Of a DNA stretch of 64,000 bases, positions 45,539-56,681 are shown piece after piece. The notes under the pieces were generated by a model that was not told the DNA's origin, ran no database searches, and worked only from the letters and a program-made list of their open reading frames with translations. Numbering within the stretch: the stretch's first letter is position 1; the number at the start of each line of letters is the position of its first letter. A program made the translations under genes and the position numbers. This stretch comes from Candidatus Eiseniibacteriota bacterium (GTDB lineage Bacteria > Eisenbacteria > RBG-16-71-46 > CAIMUX01), in the NCBI GenBank assembly GCA_016712505.1, contig JADJQY010000004.1, forward strand, positions 124,001 to 188,000, given 5' to 3'.

Positions 45539-46876
45539 CTACCTCCGTGGAATCCGGCCGGTGACGGCGATCGAACCGGCACCCTCGCGGTCGCCGATCG
45601 AGTTGGGTCCGGTCACTTCGGTATCACCACCCCCCTCGTCCGCGTAGTCGCCGTCGGGCACCAGCCAGCTCCACTTGCCAGTCCGGAGCAGGCGATCGCG
45701 CGGATCGAGTTCACGACCGAAGGCGCGGCGCGCCTCCGCGCGGTCCCCTTCGGCCAGGTCCTGCGCGGTCACTTCGAGCACGTCCTGACGCAGCTTGGCC
45801 ACGTCGAAGTTCGGATCGAGCCGCACCGCCTCGGCATAGGCATCGATCGCCGCCGCCAGATCACCCGCATCCTCGTGCCCGATTCCACGCGCGAAGGCGA
45901 GGAAGGCGAGATGACTGGTCGTCGGGAGGCGGTTGATCGCCGCGCGCTCCGCCGCGGTCGGAGCAAACCCAAGCGCGTCGAGAATCTGGAAGCAGAGCGC
46001 CTTTTCCAGCACCAGGACATCGCTCAGCGCGCCGCTCACCGGCTGACCGGCCGGAAAGAGCTCGCTCGAGTTCGCGTCGATCAATCCGGCGTCGAGCTGG
46101 ATTCCGGTGGTAGAAAGCGGGGTGAAACTTCCCTGGACGAACCGACGCGCGGCCAGCAGTCGCCCGTACCGGGGGGCATCCTGGCGCGAGAACTCGCCCG
46201 AATCACTGCCGGTGCGGGCGATCTCCTCCTGCAGCGTGTTGAGCCGCTCGCGCTCGAGCACCTGGATCTGCCGGACCCGTGCCAGGTCGGTGATCAGCAT
46301 CAAAGCGAGACCGCGCGAGAGCGGGTCGAGCGGCTTCTGGCCGCCGACGTTGGCGAAGTTCGGTACGACGAGGGTGTTCGCCTGGGTTGGAACCGTGGCC
46401 AGGCTGTCCTCCCGCGCGAGCGCGGCGCGGGCGGCGATACGGGCGTTTTCCAGAGACAACTCGCGGATGCGCGATTGCGCCTCGGCGCGTCGCTCCCCTC
46501 CCAGGACCAGGTAGGCGCCGTACGCTTCGATCGCGCTGTCGCGTTCCCCGGCCTGCTCGGCGGCGCGACCGAGGAAGTAGACGGTCTCGCGATTCTCCGC
46601 ATCGAGCTGCCGCGACTCGCGGAGCCGGATGACCGCCTCGCCGAAGTTGCCCGAGCGGTAGAAGGCGATTCCGAGGTTGCGCTTCAAGGCCGCGTCCTTC
46701 GGGTGCATCGCCTCCTCGGCCAGAAGCATCGGCAGAGCCCGATCGAGGTCTCCGCGACGGAGCAACCGCTCACCGCTGAGGGAGGCGGTTCCGGCGCAAC
46801 TGACCAGGTTCATCACCCCGCCGAGTAGGAGGAGGCACACCGCAGCGCGGCGCGCGGTCAAGATCCGCTCGATCAT
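45539..46876 (-). CDS. TPR lipoprotein with CsgG-like domain
   Basis: 445 residues. The lipoprotein signal ends LVSCAG. TPR repeats (about 35-130: AALKRNLGIAFYRSGNFGEA, then VYFLGRAAEQAGERDSAIEA) are followed by a CsgG/FlgO-like domain (about 160-300): LVVPNFANVGGQKPLDPLSR, then GLALMLITDLARVRQIQVLE, then RERLNTLQEE. A final TPR (about 330-365) and an acidic tail follow. CsgG-type proteins form or support outer-membrane secretion channels, so it may serve export of the neighbouring surface proteins. It overlaps the FG-GAP gene stop by 4 nt. Confidence 0.82.
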   Translation of the reverse strand: MIERILTARRAAVCLLLLGGVMNLVSCAGTASLSGERLLRRGDLDRALPMLLAEEAMHPKDAALKRNLGIAFYRSGNFGEAVIRLRESRQLDAENRETVYFLGRAAEQAGERDSAIEAYGAYLVLGGERRAEAQSRIRELSLENARIAARAALAREDSLATVPTQANTLVVPNFANVGGQKPLDPLSRGLALMLITDLARVRQIQVLERERLNTLQEEIARTGSDSGEFSRQDAPRYGRLLAARRFVQGSFTPLSTTGIQLDAGLIDANSSELFPAGQPVSGALSDVLVLEKALCFQILDALGFAPTAAERAAINRLPTTSHLAFLAFARGIGHEDAGDLAAAIDAYAEAVRLDPNFDVAKLRQDVLEVTAQDLAEGDRAEARRAFGRELDPRDRLLRTGKWSWLVPDGDYADEGGGDTEVTGPNSIGDREGAGSIAVTGRIPRR

Positions 46877-49800
46877 CGATCCCTCCAGATCAACTTCCGT
46901 GTGACCACCGCATCCGGGGTCGACAGTCGGACGAAGTAGATGCCTCCGGGGACCCGCAGACCCCGGGCGTCAATACCGTCCCAGATCAGTCCGTATGCGC
47001 CGGACGATTGCCAGCCACTTCGCAGTTCGATCACCTGCCGTCCGCGAGCGTCATAGAGCGCGAGCTGCGCCGGACCGGCCGCGCGCAGGGCGAACCGAAG
47101 TTCGACCTCCCCCCGAGCCGGATTGGGCGCGATCGGGAAGAGCGCGAGCGCAGTGGTACCGGACCACTCGGGAACATCGATGGTCGAGAACAGCCCCCTG
47201 GTGCGGACGTGGAGTTCGTTCACTCCCGCGGGGGCAAGGCTGTACCAGGGCCCATGGGGGAAGTAAGGCGAGCTGGTGGCGGTGCGCACGCGCCAGTGGT
47301 ACTCCGACCCGGTGGTGAGTCCGTTGATCGTTTGATTCCACTCGACCGATGCGCCGGTGGCGTTGGGCGCGGCGGGCAGGGTCCAGGAACCGCGCGCCGT
47401 CGGAACGTGCGGGAGCTGCACCGACTGAAAATCGACGCACCACTCCGCGCGGAGCCGCGTGCGGCCGAGCGCGCTCTGACCGCGCGCGAGGATGCGGAAG
47501 GAGGTCTCGCTGTCCGAGCGGCCATAGAGGGCAAGGCGGGCACCGGACCGCTTGGCCTGTCTAACGACCAGCGCGCGCCCCGGCTCCGTGGGCCCGCGAG
47601 CGTTGCCGAGGTAGAGATCGAGGCCGGATCCGAGCGGGCGACCGACGGCGAGGTCGGCGAAGCCGTCGGCGTTCCAGTCACCGATTCCGGCCAGCGCGGC
47701 GCCGAAAGCTGTGCCCGCGGGGCCGAAGAGCGAGGGACCAGAGCTGGGTCCCGCCTCGGTACCGAAGAAGATGCGCACGGCGTCGATCCCCGGTGCGCCG
47801 ACCGCGAGATCGGAGAACCCATCGCCGTTGGTGTCTCCGAGGCGGCCGATCGCAGCCCCGAAGAGTTCGCCCGCGCCACCAGTGAGCGGCGGAGCGGAGT
47901 CATCGACGAAGAGGTCGGTGCCGTAGTAGAGGAACACGGCCCCATCGTCCAGCCCGGGGGCAGCGACCGCGAAGTCGGCGTAGCCGTCGGCGTCGAGGTC
48001 CCCCGCGCCGCGAATCACCGCGCCGTAGCTCTGGGTCGGGCGTGTGTGGATCCACCATGGGGAGGAGCCGAGGCCGGTCTCACTGCCGAGATAGAGGCAG
48101 GCGCCTCCGGCCACCGGAAGATCGGCAGAGTAGAGGGTGGCGGCGAGGAGCAGGTCGGAGAAGCCGTCGCGATTGACGTCTCCGGCCGCCGCGACCGAGA
48201 GGTCGCGCCAATCCCCCACCTCGGGGAAGGCGCCGATCCACGCCGGGGTGGTGCGCAACCCGGAGCCTGATCCGTAGTAGAGCAGCGCTTCGTTCTCGTG
48301 CGCCCCAACCGCGAGGTCGGAGAACCCGTCGCCATTGACGTCCAGCGCGGTGGCAATCGATCGCCCGCGCTGACGGTCGACCGCATCCCCCTCGACCGAC
48401 CAGGCGGGAATGTCGCTCAGACCATTCGGCTTCCCCAGGAAGCAGTAGACACCCCCCTCGGCCGCCTGCCCATTGCTCATCTTCGGTGCACCGATCACGA
48501 CATCGGCGAACCCGTCGCCGTTGATGTCGCCGCCGCCGTCGAGCACCGCGCCGAATTCAGCCTCGACCGCGTTGCTCTCGTACGCCCAACCGGGGGCGGG
48601 AGAGCCGCCGTGAAAAATGAAGGCTCGTCCTTCGAACGATTGTGGCGCACTCACCCCCGGGGCGCCGACCAGCAGGTCGGCATAGCCGTCGCCGTTGACA
48701 TCACCCGCACCGGCCACCGCCGCCGCCAGGTGATCTTCCGGCGACTGGTCGACGGTGAGGAACGGGGACGGCCCCGGTCCGTCGGCGCTGCCGAAGTAGA
48801 GGTAGGCACGACCCTCGAGGCCATTCCCATTGCTCAGATCGGGCGCTCCGACCAGGAGATCGGCGAAGCCATCGGCATTGATGTCCCCGGAACCGGAGAC
48901 CACACTTCCGAACCGACTCCCGGCGACATCCCCCTCGATGGTCCACGCGGCGCTGGAGGCGAGTCCGCCCGCGCCACCCAGGTAAAGCCAGGCACGCCCG
49001 GCATCGCCGCTCCCGACCAGGAGGTCGGCGTAGCCGTCGCCATTCACATCTCCGAGCGTCTTGAGCGCCCCGCCGAGACGTTGACCATCCCCATCGCCAC
49101 TCAGCGACCAGGCCGGAGTCGGCTCCAACCCGCCGCTCGATCCGTGGTAGACGTAGACCGTTCCGGCGTCGGCGCCCCCCACGTCACTCAGCGGCGCGCC
49201 GATCGCCACGTCGGCGTACCCGTCGCCGTTGACGTCGCCCAATCCGGCGAGCGTCCGTGCGTACCCGATGTCGAGTGCGGAAAGCTGCAGTGCAGCGGTC
49301 GCCGAGAGCCCGGCGGCACCACCGAGATAGAGCGAGGCGAAGCCGCTGCCCCCGTCGGGAGCGGAGGCCCCGATCAGCACATCGTCGTACCCGTCTCCGT
49401 TCACATCGCCGGCACCGCTCACCACCGCGCCGAAGCCGGTGCTGTCGACATCGCCGTCGGCCTGCCAGGACGGGCTCGATTCGTAGCTCGAACCATTCCC
49501 GAGGAAGAGGTAGGCCCGCCCTTCGTCGATCTGATCGGCGTCATATCCTGGCGCCCCGACTAGGAGATCCGGTTGGCCGTCCCCGTTCACGTCCCCGGCG
49601 TTGGCCAGTCCGGCGGCGAAGGAGGCGCCGTCGATATCACTTTCGGCATGCCAGGCGAAGGCGCCCGCGAGCCCGTTGGCGCTTCCGAGAAAGAGGAACG
49701 CCCCACCGCCGAAGTCGGTTGCGTTCGAGTAGCGAGGCACGCCGATCACGACGTCAGCAAAGCCGTCGGCATTGACATCCCCCGCGGCCTCGACCGCACG

Positions 49801-50151
49801 CCCCAGATCCTCGTTGGCCAATGTCCCCTGCACCACCCAGTCGGAGGCAAGGGATGGACCGGCTGCGCTGCCGAGAAAGACCAGCGCCTGACCCCGCCCC
49901 CCCTGGATGCCGGGAGCACCGAGCAGGAGGTCGCCGTAGCCGTCACCGTTGACATCGCCGGCCGGAGCCAGCGACGACCCAAGACGTGCCGAAGTCCGAT
50001 CGAGCTCGAAGCGCCACACCTCGAACGGCGCTCCGTGAACTCGATCGCGCGGGGGTACACGATCCGCGGCCCAGGCCGCGACCGCCCCGCAGACGAGAAC
50101 CAGGAGCCACCCGCCGGTCGCGACTCGAGGCTGATGTACGGGTCTCTGCAT
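46873..50151 (-). CDS. Secreted FG-GAP/integrin-like propeller protein with C-terminal sorting domain
   Basis: 1,092 residues from ATG 50151, 4 bp after the upstream stop. After the signal peptide (to AAWA) come 14 copies of a DxNxDGxxDxxxGAP repeat, for example GDVNGDGYADLLVGAPG, GDINADGFADLLVGAPD and DVNGDGFSDLAVGAHE. These are calcium-binding FG-GAP blades, enough for two seven-bladed propellers. A fibronectin-like region (about 900-1000) precedes the C-terminal domain (APNPARGEVELRFAL, IWDGIDARG, GGIYFVRL). It is probably an adhesin-like or matrix protein; ligand unknown. Confidence 0.88.
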   Translation of the reverse strand: MQRPVHQPRVATGGWLLVLVCGAVAAWAADRVPPRDRVHGAPFEVWRFELDRTSARLGSSLAPAGDVNGDGYGDLLLGAPGIQGGRGQALVFLGSAAGPSLASDWVVQGTLANEDLGRAVEAAGDVNADGFADVVIGVPRYSNATDFGGGAFLFLGSANGLAGAFAWHAESDIDGASFAAGLANAGDVNGDGQPDLLVGAPGYDADQIDEGRAYLFLGNGSSYESSPSWQADGDVDSTGFGAVVSGAGDVNGDGYDDVLIGASAPDGGSGFASLYLGGAAGLSATAALQLSALDIGYARTLAGLGDVNGDGYADVAIGAPLSDVGGADAGTVYVYHGSSGGLEPTPAWSLSGDGDGQRLGGALKTLGDVNGDGYADLLVGSGDAGRAWLYLGGAGGLASSAAWTIEGDVAGSRFGSVVSGSGDINADGFADLLVGAPDLSNGNGLEGRAYLYFGSADGPGPSPFLTVDQSPEDHLAAAVAGAGDVNGDGYADLLVGAPGVSAPQSFEGRAFIFHGGSPAPGWAYESNAVEAEFGAVLDGGGDINGDGFADVVIGAPKMSNGQAAEGGVYCFLGKPNGLSDIPAWSVEGDAVDRQRGRSIATALDVNGDGFSDLAVGAHENEALLYYGSGSGLRTTPAWIGAFPEVGDWRDLSVAAAGDVNRDGFSDLLLAATLYSADLPVAGGACLYLGSETGLGSSPWWIHTRPTQSYGAVIRGAGDLDADGYADFAVAAPGLDDGAVFLYYGTDLFVDDSAPPLTGGAGELFGAAIGRLGDTNGDGFSDLAVGAPGIDAVRIFFGTEAGPSSGPSLFGPAGTAFGAALAGIGDWNADGFADLAVGRPLGSGLDLYLGNARGPTEPGRALVVRQAKRSGARLALYGRSDSETSFRILARGQSALGRTRLRAEWCVDFQSVQLPHVPTARGSWTLPAAPNATGASVEWNQTINGLTTGSEYHWRVRTATSSPYFPHGPWYSLAPAGVNELHVRTRGLFSTIDVPEWSGTTALALFPIAPNPARGEVELRFALRAAGPAQLALYDARGRQVIELRSGWQSSGAYGLIWDGIDARGLRVPGGIYFVRLSTPDAVVTRKLIWRDR

Positions 50152-50155
50152 CGCG

Positions 50156-53100
50156 CTACCTCGCCTTCGCCGGGAGGGTAAGGGTCTCGACCGGAGGATC
50201 GGCCCGCAGTTGATTGACGATGGTGAAGCAGCCGGTCTGGCGATCGAGGTGGGCGAAGTCCCACCAGAGTCCCGGGCGGTCATCGTTGGTCGGAACCGGG
50301 AACTCACGCACGCGACCATCGCCACTGGTCACGCGCAGGTACGCCCCCGACCCGGCCAGCGTGCCGTCCCCGACGAAATGGTGCGCCCCCACGACATACT
50401 CGCCATCGGTCGGCCAGAGCTGGTGAACGGTCAGGACCTCCGGACCAAACCCGTCCTGATCATCCTGATCGAGGGTCGCAAACGGGAGCTCGTCGGGCAG
50501 CCCAGGCTCACCGTAGTAGACGTGGTACCGCACGCCGTCTGCCGGAGGGGTCCAGAGGTGGAGGTCGAGATCGGTCGGCTCCGCTCCCCAGATCAGCTCC
50601 ACCGTCGCCGGCATGGTGATGCAGAACTGGGTGAAGCCGGTCAGGTCGACCGCCGGGCAACCGGGCTGACCGGTCGTGATGGTGCACTCATGCGTTCCGT
50701 TCTCGATCGGGGCGTAGCGCAAAACCACGGTGTGCTGCTGACCGGCGGCCAGTGCGTAGTTCCCCTCTCCGCTCAGGATCTGAAAGTGCGGTTCGACGCA
50801 GCTCTTCGCCACCGAACCCTCAAGGAGGCGATCACCGACGTTCTCGAGGGTGAAGAGCAGGTCACGGGAGTCGCCCACCGCAACGAGGTCGAAGTCGAGC
50901 GCCGAGGTGCTGATCTCGCAGGTCGGAGGCAACTCGCCCACGCCCAAGAGGGTGATCGGGTTGCAATCGCTCCCGGCGCCGAAGAGCAGTTCGCAGCTGT
51001 CGCTCCCGCGATTGGTGGGGAGGTAGCGGACGGCCATCGAGAGGGTCTCGCCCGGCCCGAGGGTGAACGGCCCCTCACCTGCGGTGATGAGGAAGTCCGA
51101 ACCGACACAGCCAAGGCTCACGCTTCCGGAGAGCGGGCTTTGTCCGACATTGGTCACCTCGAATGCCTCGGTGCGCGTCTCGCCGATCAGCAGCGGACCG
51201 AAATCGAGCGTGGCGAAAGGAACCGAGCACTCCGGGGGAAGCAGTCCGGTGCCGGAGATCGCCACCTCCCCGCAACCGCTCGCGGGAGCGAAGACCAAGC
51301 TGCACTGGTGCGTGCCCGCGGCGGTCGGCGCATAGCGGATCTGAACCAGGTGCGACTGCCCCGCCTCGAGCGCGTAGGCGCCTGCTCCCCAAACCACGCT
51401 GAAGGCGGCGTTTCCGCAGGTGGCCGGCACCGATCCGGTGAGCGTTCCCCCACCGAGGTTCTTCACCTCGAACGATCGAATCTCCTCCTGCCCGAGAAGC
51501 AGCGGCGGGAAGACCAGAGTCTCCGGCTGGAGCGCGCAGAGCGGGGGCGGATAGCCGCTCCCACGGGCCGACACCACGTCGCAGAGCTGTCCGGGCCGAA
51601 TATCACAGATCGCCGGACCTGGCACGGTCGGAGCGAACCGCACCCGCACCAGGCGCGTCGCGCCGGGGGCCAGTTCGTACAGCCCCGCTCCTTCGACCAG
51701 GGAAAACGGCCCGGTGCAGTCGAGGGCGACCTCACCCTGGAGGGCAGCGCCACCGTTGTTCTGGATCTCGAACTCGAGCAAGGAACTCTCGCCAACCTGC
51801 GTCGGCGGGAAGTCGAGGTCGAGGCTGGAGACCGCGCAGTCGGGCTCCGGCACCGTCTCGCCGATCAGTCGTACCGCGCCACAGGATGCTCCGGTCCCGA
51901 CGAGGCATTCCTGCCGGGCGAAGGAGGAAGGCGCGAAGCGCACGGTGACCATCCGCTCGTCGCCCGGACCGAGAGTGTAGGGACCAGCCCCCGCGCTGAG
52001 CGCAAACGCGCCCGGCCCGCAGCCCAGGGTCACCTCGCCGGAGAGAGCCCCCTCACCCGGATTCGAGATGGTGAAGCTCTTCTCGGCGAACTCGCCCCGA
52101 CGCACCGGCTCGAAAAGCAGCGTGTCGGTCGAGACATCGCAGGCCACCGGCCAGACCGCGCTCCCCGCGGCGGTCACCGCCCCGCAGGTGGTGCCGACGG
52201 CACAGGTGTGGGCGCCGGCGGCGATCGGGGTGTAGCGCACGGTCACCACCCGCTTTTCTCCCGCCGCGAGCGCGAACGATCCGGCGCCGCCCACGACCTC
52301 GATCCCCTGGGAAGGGCAGCCCGTTCCAATCTCGCCGTCGAGCCGTCCACCGCCCACGTTCGAGACGGTGAAGCTCCGCTCCGCGGTCTCGCCAACCACC
52401 AGGGCGCCAAAGTTGAGCGACTTCGAACTCAGAGCGCAGAGCGGCAGCGCCTCGCCGCTCCCCGAGAGCAGAACCGCTCCGCAGTCGGTCCCAAGATCCA
52501 GAGTGGTCGTCCAGTCACCAGGCGCGGTCGGTTGGAATCGGACCCGCACGTCGCGACTCTGCCCTGCGGGCAAGGCGTAGTCTCCGGCCCCTACCACCAC
52601 GGTGAAGTGAGGGTCGAGCAGCGCGCTCACCCGCCCGGTCAGAATCCCCTCGCCGCGATTCGCGATGGTGAACGACTGCTCATCCGCTTCACCGACGAAC
52701 AGGCGCGGGAAAGGCAGAGCGGTCGGATTCACCTCGCAGAGCGGCGCGTTCAGCGTGCGTCCGGAAACCAGCACCGCGGCGCACGCGCCACCGGTCGCGA
52801 TCCGGCACTGGTGGGTTGCCTCGGTCTCTGGGGCGAAACGGACCGAAACGAGCCGCTCCTGCCCCGCGGCCAGCTCATACGCCCCTCCCCCGGCCGTGAG
52901 CGAGAAGGCTCCGGCGGCACAGTCGAGGGCGACCTCTCCCCGGAGCAGGCCACCGCCCGCGTTCCGAAGAGTGAACGTCTCTTGGGCCGATTCTCCAACC
53001 GCGATCGGGTCGAACGGGATGGCCGTCCGGTCGACCGCACAGACCGGCAGCGCATCTCCGACCCCCGAGAACTCGATCGACCCGCACCCCACGGCGAGGG

Positions 53101-54756
53101 TGAGCGTGCAGCCGTGAACTCGTGCCTCGACCGGCGCGAAGCGGACCTCGATCAGGTGGGTCTCACCCGCACCCAGTGCGTAGGCGCCGGCGCCGCGCAC
53201 GATTTCGAAGCCTGAGTCGTCACACGCGGCGGGAACCGTTCCTTCCAGGACGCCCCCCCCGGCATTCGAGAGGGTAAAGCTGGCCAGGGCCGACTCGCCG
53301 AGCCCGAGCGGGCCGAAGTCGTGGGTGCGCCGATCGAGCGCGCAGGCCGGCGCGAGCCCGGAACTGCCGGTGAGGAGAACCGCCCCACAGTCGGTACCGG
53401 TCGTCACGCTGCACTCGTGGAGCCCCGGCGCGCTCGGAGCAAAGCGCACACGGACGGTGCGTGCTTCACCGCCTGCGAGCGCGAAGGCCCCCGCGCCTTC
53501 GAACACCAGGAAGCTGGCGTCGGAGCAAGAGAGAGCGATGACGCCCTCCAGACGACCGCCTCCGTCGTTTCGGATCTGGAAACTCTCCTCCGCCGTCTGT
53601 CCGACCTCCAGGGCGGCGAAGTCGATCCGTTCGGCGGTGAGAACGCAGACCGGGGGCGCCGTGCCGGTCCGCGCCTCGGCCACGTTGGAGAGCGCCGACC
53701 GGTTCCCTTCGTCGTCTTCGGAGACGAGCGCAAAGGTGTAGCGCGTATCGGGCAGAAGCCCGCTCAGGATCACCCGCTCGGGTCGCCCGGGCGGCGCGGG
53801 GGCGGGCAGGTCTTGCAGCGTCGCCGCCGCGGCAAAGTTGTCCACCGTGATCTGGAAGAGCGCAGCACGCAGATCGTAGAGGGCCACGGTGCCGCTCTCA
53901 TCCGAGGGGGAGGTCCAGGTGAGCACCACCGAATCGACCCCCGCTGGGGTGGCGAGGAGGTCGGCGACCGCGCTCGGTGCGGCTGGAACGACGACCCCAC
54001 GCTCTCGGAGTACGCGCTCACCAAACCGCGGGGCAACTCCGCCGCCACGCGATAGGACTGCAGGAGCGCTGCGGCGCGCGCGGCACTCCGCAGCGGCCTT
54101 CCCCCAAACTCGATCGGGAAGTCCTCTTCGTCGCTGGTCAGCTCGCGCGGCTCCTCGCCCGGGCGCAGTTCCTTCACTCGATAGCGCGCCGCGCCGGTCA
54201 CCGCGGACCAGGCGAGGCGATACCCTTCGCGCGGACTCCCCACGATCGCGACCCCGCTCGGCACCACGTCACGGAGCGTGACGAGCGCGTCCTGCCGCGA
54301 GTCCGGTTTGAGGTCACGCACCTCCGCTTCGCCGGAGTAGAGCACGCCGCGCTCGGTCGCAATGCCCGGGGCGAAGCTCCGCCGACCTACCATCTGCACG
54401 CCAACCCGATACCGTGCGGCCGCGCGCACCTTCAGCACAACGCTGAACGACTCATCGGAGGGATCGACCGACAGTTCCTGGGAGGCGCGAACGATCTCGT
54501 CGCCGCCCGACAGCTCGGTCGCGGAAACGAGGATCCGATCGATGGCGGCACTGGTATCCGCCGCACGGCTCGATCGCCCCCCCGCGAGATCAACCTGCAC
54601 GCCGAGGAGAGCATCCCCCTTCGGACCGAGCAGATCGTCGCGCTGACACCCGGCCGCAACGACCAGGGTCAGGAGCACGGCGACGAGGCCTGCGCGAATC
54701 CACCCACGGATCGGGGCGAACGGTGACGGACTGGAGACATCGAGGTTCCGACGCAC
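50156..54756 (-). CDS. Lipoprotein with ten ASH-type Ig repeats and a DUF2135-like domain (frameshifted)
   Basis: About 1,533 residues when restored. GTG 54756 is 6 nt after GGAGG (ATG 54762 is an alternative). A lipobox ends VVAAGC. A fibronectin-like N-terminal part is followed by ten tandem repeats of about 95 residues, each with a start such as ACALDRRTHDFGPLGLGESA or LCALQPETLVFPPLLLGQEE and a conserved Cys pair. The last 150 residues (VELIWGAEPTDLDLHLWTPP) resemble YfaP/DUF2135. The frame breaks at a run of four C (53995-53998); five restore ESVGVVVPAAPSAVADLLAT. It is a giant outer-membrane-anchored surface protein and heads the surface-protein cluster. Confidence 0.8.
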
Positions 54757-54983
54757 GAGCATCCTCCGGAAGGGTCTCGCCCGCGCACCGCAGCTTGGCC
54801 GGCAAAGGCCAGCAAAGATCCTGTCCGCGCGCGGCAATCACGCACGGCAGCGGTGGCGTTCAGGGTGGAGTCGATTGTAGGTCGTTCCGGCGGAGATTCA
54901 CAACCGGAACGGGTCCGGCAGTCTCGATTGGGTCCCACCCCCACGGTGAAGCGGAGCCGCAGAGACTTACGCCCGGTCTCCGC

Positions 54984-56669
54984 TCACCGGCGGACGATTC
55001 TCCCTACCGCCACCCGTTGCTCCCCGGAGAACAGCACGGCCCAGTACGTTCCGGAGGGGAGGGTCAACCCGGCCCGATTCCGGCCGCCCCAGAACCACCG
55101 ATCACCTTGTGGAGCAGCCTGGCCAACCTCCCGTCCGTGCGCATCGAACAACCGAACCTCGCGTCGCTCGGCAGGGATCGAGGTCGAGCCGCTCGCAGTC
55201 CCCTGATCGAATCCGATCTGGACCACTTCGTCTCGGGAGGTTGGATTGGGGGTTGCGTGGAGCCGCCCCCGCACGTTCGGGTTCCGCCTGTCGGCTCCCT
55301 CGTCCACGGCCGAGGCAAGCGGATCGACGTCGGTCGCCGAACCCCAGGAATGGGGCACCAGGTCGCCGGTCGCATACACCGAGAGGAGATCGAGCGCGGG
55401 GCACTTCGCCTGTAACGCCCCCAACACGCCGCACGTGCCGTCGCGCAGCGGGGACACACCGCTCAGAAAGTAGCTTCCGCGTTCCAGGTCACAGAAGACC
55501 GGATCGACGCTCACGTTTCCGTCGATTCCAGTGAGGTCACTCAGGAATCCCCCGTAGTTCCCATACTCGTTTCCAAACGCATCGACGCAGGTCACCGTCG
55601 GAAGCGACCCAGGGTCGTCGGAGTAGATTCCCTCCGCCCCAAGATTGAAGGCCACGATCGAGCGTTCGAGTCGTGGACTTGCGTCCATCCAGGCAAAGAC
55701 TCCTGCGCCGATCGAGGCGACATTGCCCACCATCGTTTCCGCCCGGAGCTCCGGGGCGCAGCTCGTGATGAAGTAGGCGCCCCCGGATCCGTTCGCGGTG
55801 TTCCGGGCCACCACGTTCCGCTCGAATCGCGCCTGGCTCGCGTTCCAGCAAGCGACCCCTCCGCCCTCGTCCGCGCGATTGTCGACGATCCAATTCTCGG
55901 CGACCAGCGTCGGAGAGTTGAAGACGGAGAGTCCGCCGCCGGACAGACTGAGATTGTTGCGCAAGAGATTTCGGCGAATCACCGCGGCCCCCGCATCCAG
56001 GCAACTGATTGCGCCGCCGCTCCAACTCGAGTTGTCGCGGATCACGTTGCCTTCGATCTGCGGTTCAGCCCCGAAGTTCACCAGGATCCCTCCTCCCGGT
56101 CCGCAGCACGCGATGTTGGCCGCGATCAGATTGCCGCGGATCTCCGCATGCGAATCGCTGCCCCCTTCACCCGACACCGTGATTCCGCATCCCTCGCCGG
56201 AGTAGTTGTCCAGGACCCAGTTGTCCCTGATCGAGACGTCCGACTCGTCCAGGTAGACTCCAGCCCCGGTATAGAGGTTGCCCTTCCGAATCGTGAACCC
56301 CACGAGACCGGCGTCCAACACTCCCCAGGCCGACACGCAGCGTCGGTCACCGGCCTCCAAATCGGCATCGAGAATCGTCGCCGCCGGGCCTTCCAGGCTC
56401 TCGACATCGACACCCGAACGAAGCTCCAGCACGGTCGGCACCCCTTGCGAATCGGAGTGGAGATCTCGCCACACTCCAGGGCCGACGAGCACGATGTCTC
56501 CGGCCGCGGCCTGGTCGACCGCCGCCTGGATCGTCTGGGCATCGCCGCTGCCATCCGCGTATACGTACCAGGTCGCGGCAACCACCGGAGTTCCGGACGC
56601 GATCACGGCCAGGAACAACGCAACCGCCAGGCGCGGGCGGATGACGATTCGGATCTGTACACTCCGCAT
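54984..56669 (-). CDS. Secreted right-handed beta-helix protein with C-terminal sorting domain
   Basis: 561 residues with a signal peptide (to PVVAA). WYVYADGSGDAQTIQAAVDQ, then AAAGDIVLVGPGVW is the usual entry of pectate-lyase-like parallel beta-helices. Repeated Asn-rich turns follow (SIRDNWVLDNYSGEGCGITV, EGNVIRDNSSWSGGAISC, IRRNLLRNNLSLSGGGLSVF). The terminal domain has ATPNPTSRDEVVQIGF, FWGGRNRAG and PSGTYWAVL. Polysaccharide or surface binding is plausible; catalytic residues cannot be assigned. It starts 12 bp after the selenoprotein stop, so the two genes form an operon. Confidence 0.85.
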   Translation of the reverse strand: MRSVQIRIVIRPRLAVALFLAVIASGTPVVAATWYVYADGSGDAQTIQAAVDQAAAGDIVLVGPGVWRDLHSDSQGVPTVLELRSGVDVESLEGPAATILDADLEAGDRRCVSAWGVLDAGLVGFTIRKGNLYTGAGVYLDESDVSIRDNWVLDNYSGEGCGITVSGEGGSDSHAEIRGNLIAANIACCGPGGGILVNFGAEPQIEGNVIRDNSSWSGGAISCLDAGAAVIRRNLLRNNLSLSGGGLSVFNSPTLVAENWIVDNRADEGGGVACWNASQARFERNVVARNTANGSGGAYFITSCAPELRAETMVGNVASIGAGVFAWMDASPRLERSIVAFNLGAEGIYSDDPGSLPTVTCVDAFGNEYGNYGGFLSDLTGIDGNVSVDPVFCDLERGSYFLSGVSPLRDGTCGVLGALQAKCPALDLLSVYATGDLVPHSWGSATDVDPLASAVDEGADRRNPNVRGRLHATPNPTSRDEVVQIGFDQGTASGSTSIPAERREVRLFDAHGREVGQAAPQGDRWFWGGRNRAGLTLPSGTYWAVLFSGEQRVAVGRIVRR

Positions 56670-56681
56670 CTTCGAACCTCC

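Noticed and set aside
50210..53215. A 1,001-codon plus-strand frame opposite the ASH-repeat gene
   Set aside because: Its apparent repeats only mirror the sense repeats; no signal peptide or domain is present.
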